Assembly: GCA_002887195.1 (NCBI GenBank)
Contig: PJAB01002156.1
Coordinates: 1-10,229, forward strand
DNA length: 10,229 nt
Direction of reading: 5' to 3'
From: Chrysochromulina parva
Lineage: Eukaryota; Haptophyta; Prymnesiales; Chrysochromulinaceae
Each line of letters starts with the position of its first letter. Positions within the stretch are counted from its first letter, which is position 1. Below the pieces are notes generated by a model. The model did not search any database. It saw only the letters and a program-made list of their open reading frames with translations, and was not told the DNA's origin. Positions 8,201 through 10,229 of this stretch are shown in pieces. The translations under genes and the position numbers were made by a program.

Positions 8201-8370
8201 ACGCGCCCCGAGCAGCCATTGAGATCAGGGCGACCCGTTAGCCCATGGACGATGACGCGTGCGCCGAGCAGGTCGTTGAATTCGTCCGGCTCGGCCTCCG
8301 GCATCGTGAGGCCGCTGACCCTATTCTGCTGGCGATCGACGACGGGCGGCGGGGTCTCCTCCGCCGGCAT
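5281..8370 (-). CDS. Fusion protein: BMT5-like (DUF2431) methyltransferase, zinc-finger-like motifs, PUS1/TruA-type pseudouridine synthase with inserted RRM
   Basis: The protein has 1029 residues from the ATG at 8370. The frame is open to 8466, but only to a GTG, and is closed by TGA at 8485-8487. Domains in order: 30-86, a small LNG-type module (LNGCSGRV, then VRLDGE and IRPANLR); about 100-312, a DUF2431 methyltransferase with the SAM loop GDGDLSYS (105-112), FNHPHLG (181-187) and FGYEHRR near its end; 362-378, a degenerate finger (C362, C365, H378, no fourth ligand); 396-419, a Pro/Gln linker; 449-470, a C2HC-type finger (C449, C452, H465, C470); about 479-968, a PUS1/TruA fold with LLLAYAGARLYGAF, VRTEKHASAF, FNSLNR, RLVYKY (678-683), SFHNFC and VRRMVGALV. 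Two inserts split that fold: a disordered one (about 612-675) and an RRM-like one (715-784; VWLSGL and GFCEMQFA). In the known family the equivalent motif is Arg-Thr-Asp; here residue 542 is Glu (codon GAG, 6745-6747), so pseudouridylation may be lost or changed. Yeast Bmt5 makes m3U in 25S rRNA; the fused protein probably acts on rRNA or tRNA, in the nucleus or an organelle. No intron is needed. Confidence 0.85.
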   Translation of the reverse strand: MPAEETPPPVVDRQQNRVSGLTMPEAEPDEFNDLLGARVIVHGLTGRPDLNGCSGRVMSWHQVHGRAGVRLDGETKSIAIRPANLRKEEATTEAVHKPPRVLTVGDGDLSYSLALARAYGSAIELTASTLLREEELLETYAAAAATLAELRERRVCIRHGIDATALERAEPALGRQDHVIFNHPHLGLADLSDVQAHARRHEVLIAHYLASAAALLPSVGGCVHLTLCGNQPKAWSVEAHGRRLGLAPPVWLDVAVPAASAGLVRLGPQGRVTIAPCRAAEEGWAARKRFRNGALGSKHWLSRFGYEHRRSEGDMDMSVDRSVELLWHATPRPDGEALRGVTGTDADGKAGMSSVEGEQHVCTVCGFGFPTVEALSQHVQALGVPEPVAVLREWRQQQLPPPPPPPPQPPQPPPPQQQQEQPGDAVEGVCECEAVPAPPGPVSGASLTCVHCGDIFTSRTRLFKHLGEGCDTAAPRVRESVRLALLLAYAGARLYGAFHSDSAEEASRPTVGGCVLRAARHVWGASAKEAAQVSVTPLVRTEKHASAFQNWFLLQLPRRPSAEDARSFEERLQGTGIHVLAARASGGSRGSDVDTSLAVTPDFNSLNRPFPRALLPALKRATAKAASTHSAHDGASASSAEPGNSTVSVHGSATVAPRMMPPLDGDGLKLDGRHAAQRLVYKYALPYALLMRVAERRIERMGRPPDTTPESLQARVWLSGLAEETSEEGVAALLASVELEALGPPVPQSAGFCEMQFASAEAAARAVVVLDGKEWRGRALGAMAAAEALGKLGVHHRVKATLKRLTDGEVGEAAAQIENLTEPRSEVEGRGEGGEGGEGFVRASRPIKRRPRSFHNFCSEKARLRGAHADARHLQLVLDHCGSSIQDDLRNPKLHLAGQPCAPVEVWADWAQGDWLVVSFSAREFAPQQVRRMVGALVAVVSGRAEIEYIDRCFSDAEVLTPLAPAEPMWLERIQLSPRAQQAWVAAPCLQVDVLQCQIARLEIERDVRQLGMAALRRFAEELDAQDFS
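7114..7185 (-). repeat. Trinucleotide-rich segment encoding a Gln/Pro linker
   Basis: Runs of CCG and CAG codons (GGC and CTG on the plus strand) encode Gln-Pro-Gln tracts between the two zinc-finger-like motifs of the fusion protein. It is probably a flexible, length-variable linker separating the methyltransferase half from the pseudouridine synthase half. Confidence 0.8.
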
Positions 8371-8520
8371 CTCAGTGCCCGCGAGTTCGGGAGACACGTG
8401 GGGCGGCGGCGCGTGGCGCCATGGTGGAAGGTGGATGCGTGAATGTGAATGTGTGTTAGAAGTCACACAGGAATGTGTGTCTGATCATGTGTCCGTGGCG
8501 GCGCGAGGGACGTCGGAATT

Positions 8521-8546
8521 GAGATTCGCGAAATCGAGATTCGCGA
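8521..8546. repeat. Two copies of GAGATTCGCGA, 15-base period
   Basis: The 11-mer occurs at 8521-8531 and 8536-8546, separated by AATC. It lies about 150 bases upstream of the fusion gene's ATG, where duplicated factor-binding sites would be plausible, but no factor can be named. Confidence 0.6.
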
Positions 8547-8555
8547 CCCGACTTG

Positions 8556-8593
8556 GTGGTCATCGTGCTCGTTAGTGGTCATCGTGCTCGTTA
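8556..8593. repeat. Perfect 19-base tandem duplication
   Basis: The unit GTGGTCATCGTGCTCGTTA occurs twice without a gap (8556-8574 and 8575-8593). The copies are identical, so the duplication is recent or conserved. It lies in the upstream region of the minus-strand fusion gene. Confidence 0.9.
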
Positions 8594-8611
8594 TACAGAT
8601 ACAACGCTCAA

Positions 8612-8629
8612 CGGGAACGGGAACGGGAA
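8612..8629. repeat. Three tandem CGGGAA hexamers
   Basis: Three exact 6-base copies follow one another. With the 19-base and 15-base repeats next to it, this forms a cluster of short tandem repeats in the putative promoter of the fusion gene. Confidence 0.8.
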
Positions 8630-9084
8630 TGCCTACACCGGGGCCTGTGGCCGGTGCCCGCGCGCGGTAAGACAGTAAGTAAAACATGCCAACAGGCAGC
8701 GTACATGTGGCGAGGGGGATGCCCCCAGGCATACAATTACCGTCTCATCGCTAATTTGGGCTTTGAAAGATTGAACACTGATCAAGTATGTGGGACTGTC
8801 ACTGTGGTTCTGTGCTCTGTGGAGAGTTACTGTGAGGCGCACTTTTTTGACTTAATGGGGGTCCTTCTCACTACTGTTCAGGGGGTCCCGCCAATTGGTA
8901 GGGTAGCTTAGCTTCAGTTACAAATCTCTCTACTGTCTCCCTGGGGGATAAATGCCATTCATGGCGGCTTGAACACTGTGCGCGCGGGTATGCGGGGTGG
9001 GACGGCCACCGGGGGAGAATCGATTTGCGAAATGGAAACGGCTCCACGCGGCACCACCTCGATCTCTCGCGCATCGCACAGAGC

Positions 9085-9912
9085 TCAGTCCATCTGTTCC
9101 ATCTCGCCGCTGCCAGTTTGCTGCATGGCGCTGTGCGCCTTCATCCGAGCGTCGAGCTCCACGTTTGCGTCCACAGGCGTCGATACATCGCGAGCCGGCA
9201 GCGGCTTCTCCACGAGCTTGTAGCACTCACGCCCTGCCACCATGTCCTTGGTGTCACGCGCCTTAATCAGCCGCGCGAGCTGCACCTCCATGCCCAGGGC
9301 AATGACGTTCTCCTTGAGCGAGATCGCGCCGTTCTCCTGCGCCATCTTGACCCACTCAAGTGCGGCGATGTCCGCCTCGATGCGTAACTTGATGAACGGC
9401 TCATCGTCAGCATCGATAATCCCTGCGATCGCAGCCTGCGTGATGCGCTGGATGAATTGCTCTGCCGTGCCCTCGATATTCACTGGGGCCACTGCGTTGA
9501 GCGAGCCGATCTTGCCTTCCCTTGCCGCACGCAGCCTGCGCTGCGCCTCCATCATAGTTGCCTCGGCCGACTTGAGCTCGGCCAGCGCTGCACCCTTGGC
9601 CTTCTCCTGGGCTTTCTCCTGACGCTTCGAGGGCGCCTTTTCGGCGGGGCTGGGGGGCTCGGCGGCAGCTGGCACGCCGGCTCCACCAGTGCGCTTGGTG
9701 GCCTTCGAGGCCGCCTTCTTTACCTCGCTCATGGTTAGGCCCTCGAAATCGCTCTCGAGAAGGGTGAGCAGCTCTGCATTAGACGTCACGCCAAGCTCCG
9801 CACGAGCCACGATCACGCGCTCGATCAGCTGTTCCTCATCGATGCCCGACATCGACGAGGAGGCGATTTTCGACCGTTTGCCTTTCGCGTGCCCGGTATG
9901 AATATTGCGCAT
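9085..9912 (-). CDS. Helical protein with an N-terminal KKAASKATKR module (unknown function)
   Basis: The protein has 275 residues and both ends are clear: ATG at 9912 and TGA at 9085-9087. An alternative ATG at 9852 (residue 21, MSGIDEEQ) sits just before the first folded part and could be the true start. Residues 23-74 form a compact helical module ending in SEVKKAASKATKR; I associate this ending with many haptophyte and pelagophyte proteins, where it often stands beside unrelated domains. A Lys/Ala/Pro-rich linker (75-105) and a charged, probably coiled-coil helix (106-134) follow. Then comes a second folded, mainly helical region (about 145-235; TAEQFIQRITQAAIAGIID, then LRIEADIAALEWVKM) and a Met/Gln-rich tail. 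There is no membrane segment. The basic start (HAKGKRSK) might serve as a nuclear signal. It is divergently arranged with the SKP1-like gene. I cannot assign a function. Confidence 0.75.
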   Translation of the reverse strand: MRNIHTGHAKGKRSKIASSSMSGIDEEQLIERVIVARAELGVTSNAELLTLLESDFEGLTMSEVKKAASKATKRTGGAGVPAAAEPPSPAEKAPSKRQEKAQEKAKGAALAELKSAEATMMEAQRRLRAAREGKIGSLNAVAPVNIEGTAEQFIQRITQAAIAGIIDADDEPFIKLRIEADIAALEWVKMAQENGAISLKENVIALGMEVQLARLIKARDTKDMVAGRECYKLVEKPLPARDVSTPVDANVELDARMKAHSAMQQTGSGEMEQMD

Positions 9913-10031
9913 CCGTCGTCATCTTGTGTGAGTTCTGGGGAAACTCTTTTTACCGTGAAAAACCAGGGAATTCACAATATTACATGTATCACAAGTGCGC
10001 TTTTACATGTTCCGGCGGTAAAGATCGAGAG
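9913..10031. promoter_or_regulatory. Divergent (bidirectional) promoter region
   Basis: Only 119 bases separate the minus-strand ATG at 9912 from the plus-strand ATG at 10032, so both promoters must share or overlap this space. It is clearly AT-richer than the genes (CTCTTTTTACC, CACAATATTACATG). The octamer TTACATGT occurs twice, at 9980-9987 and 10003-10010, each containing the palindrome ACATGT. CTTGTG (9923-9928) and CACAAG (9990-9995) form a distant inverted pair. Confidence 0.55.
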
Positions 10032-10229
10032 ATGCGTGCGACGTCGGCCGAGGAGCAGGAGGAGGCACTCCCGGCAAAGAAGGCCAAACACGAGGAGCCA
10101 ATACGCGTGCGAGCGCGAGACGGAGAGGAGGTCGCGTTGTCGCAAGATGCAGCCCGACTCATGGGCACCTTGAAGGATCTGATGGACCTCGCCACCTCCG
10201 AGGATGGCATCTATCCCATGCCCACGATC
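10032..10229 (+). CDS. SKP1/BTB-POZ-like protein, N-terminal part (cut by the window edge)
   Basis: The frame is open from the ATG at 10032 to the last base and gives 66 residues. An acidic, Lys-containing leader (1-23, with KKAKHEEP) is followed by a segment with the layout of the SKP1 N-terminus: IRVRARDGEEVALS (24-37), the helix QDAARLMGTLKDLMD (38-52), a loop with acidic residues, and YPMPTI (61-66). In SKP1 the same order is a beta strand carrying the S-x-D-G-E turn, the helix with A-x-x-S-x-T-I-K, and the P-L-P-N-V strand. SKP1 links F-box proteins to cullin in SCF ubiquitin ligases; other BTB proteins share this start, so the exact member cannot be told. An in-frame ATG at 9984 exists, but its extra residues are unlike the family. 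The antisense frame (9989-10210) is a shadow. Confidence 0.65.
   Translation, partial: MRATSAEEQEEALPAKKAKHEEPIRVRARDGEEVALSQDAARLMGTLKDLMDLATSEDGIYPMPTI

Larger units (their letters stand above)
8371..9084. other. Spacer: 5' region of the fusion gene and 3' region of the helical-protein gene
   Basis: Both flanking genes read to the left, so the right part is the 3' region of the gene ending at 9085 and the left part is promoter and 5' UTR of the fusion gene. Short repeats cluster at 8521-8629. The 8690-8960 stretch is AT-richer and looks non-coding, and the open frame across 8654-8911 starts with GTG. A CCAATTGG palindrome sits at 8891-8898. On the plus strand, GGTAAGACAGTAAGT near 8666 resembles splice donors but is on the wrong strand for both neighbours. 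Confidence 0.6.

Noticed and set aside
8371..8466. N-terminal extension of the fusion protein to 8466
   Set aside because: The first codon is GTG, not ATG, and a TGA lies just upstream in frame (8485-8487). The added residues are His/Pro-rich with no domain.
8654..8911. 85-residue plus-strand frame in the spacer
   Set aside because: It begins with GTG, lies in AT-richer sequence and shows no recognisable protein pattern.
9989..10210. 73-residue minus-strand frame
   Set aside because: It overlaps the SKP1-like plus-strand frame in the antisense direction and is Ser/Arg/Ala-rich shadow.

Overview
This looks like nuclear DNA from a GC-rich microbial eukaryote, most likely a haptophyte or a similar alga. 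I base this on large, nearly intron-free GC-rich reading frames, eukaryotic domains (an RRM, Cys/His zinc-finger-like motifs, a PUS1-like pseudouridine synthase, a SKP1/BTB-like start), long Ala/Gly/Pro/Gln-rich spacers, and two small modules that I associate with haptophyte and pelagophyte proteins. There are no bacterial operons, Shine-Dalgarno sites, CRISPR arrays, rRNA, tRNA or insertion sequences. The phylum is an inference.

Layout, left to right. (1) Positions 1-10 may be the end of an upstream exon, followed by a likely intron (11-108). A plus-strand gene (ATG 170, stop 2647) then encodes an 825-residue, mostly disordered protein with a Gly-Leu repeat, a short helical C-terminal region and an acidic tail. 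(2) A spacer (2648-3274) begins with a (GC)9 tract and ends with a weak candidate promoter. (3) A plus-strand orphan gene (3275-5065) has visibly lower third-position GC than its neighbour and a doubtful 3' end. (4) After a short AT-richer convergent spacer comes the main gene, on the minus strand (8370 down to 5281). It is a multidomain RNA-modification protein. In order it has a small LNG-type module, a BMT5-like (DUF2431) Rossmann methyltransferase, two zinc-finger-like motifs, and a PUS1/TruA-type pseudouridine synthase scaffold interrupted by an RRM-like domain. The catalytic aspartate of the pseudouridine synthase is replaced by glutamate. (5) A 714-base spacer carries short tandem repeats. 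(6) A minus-strand gene (9912 down to 9085) encodes a helical protein of unknown function. (7) A 119-base divergent promoter region separates it from the 5' end of a plus-strand SKP1/BTB-like gene, cut by the window edge (10032-10229).

Apart from the divergent pair, the genes show no sign of joint function. The most interesting object is the methyltransferase-zinc finger-pseudouridine synthase fusion with a non-canonical active site. Two long frames (11-2647 and 8466-5281) open at GTG codons, which are not normal eukaryotic starts, so their starts are moved here to the first in-frame ATG.
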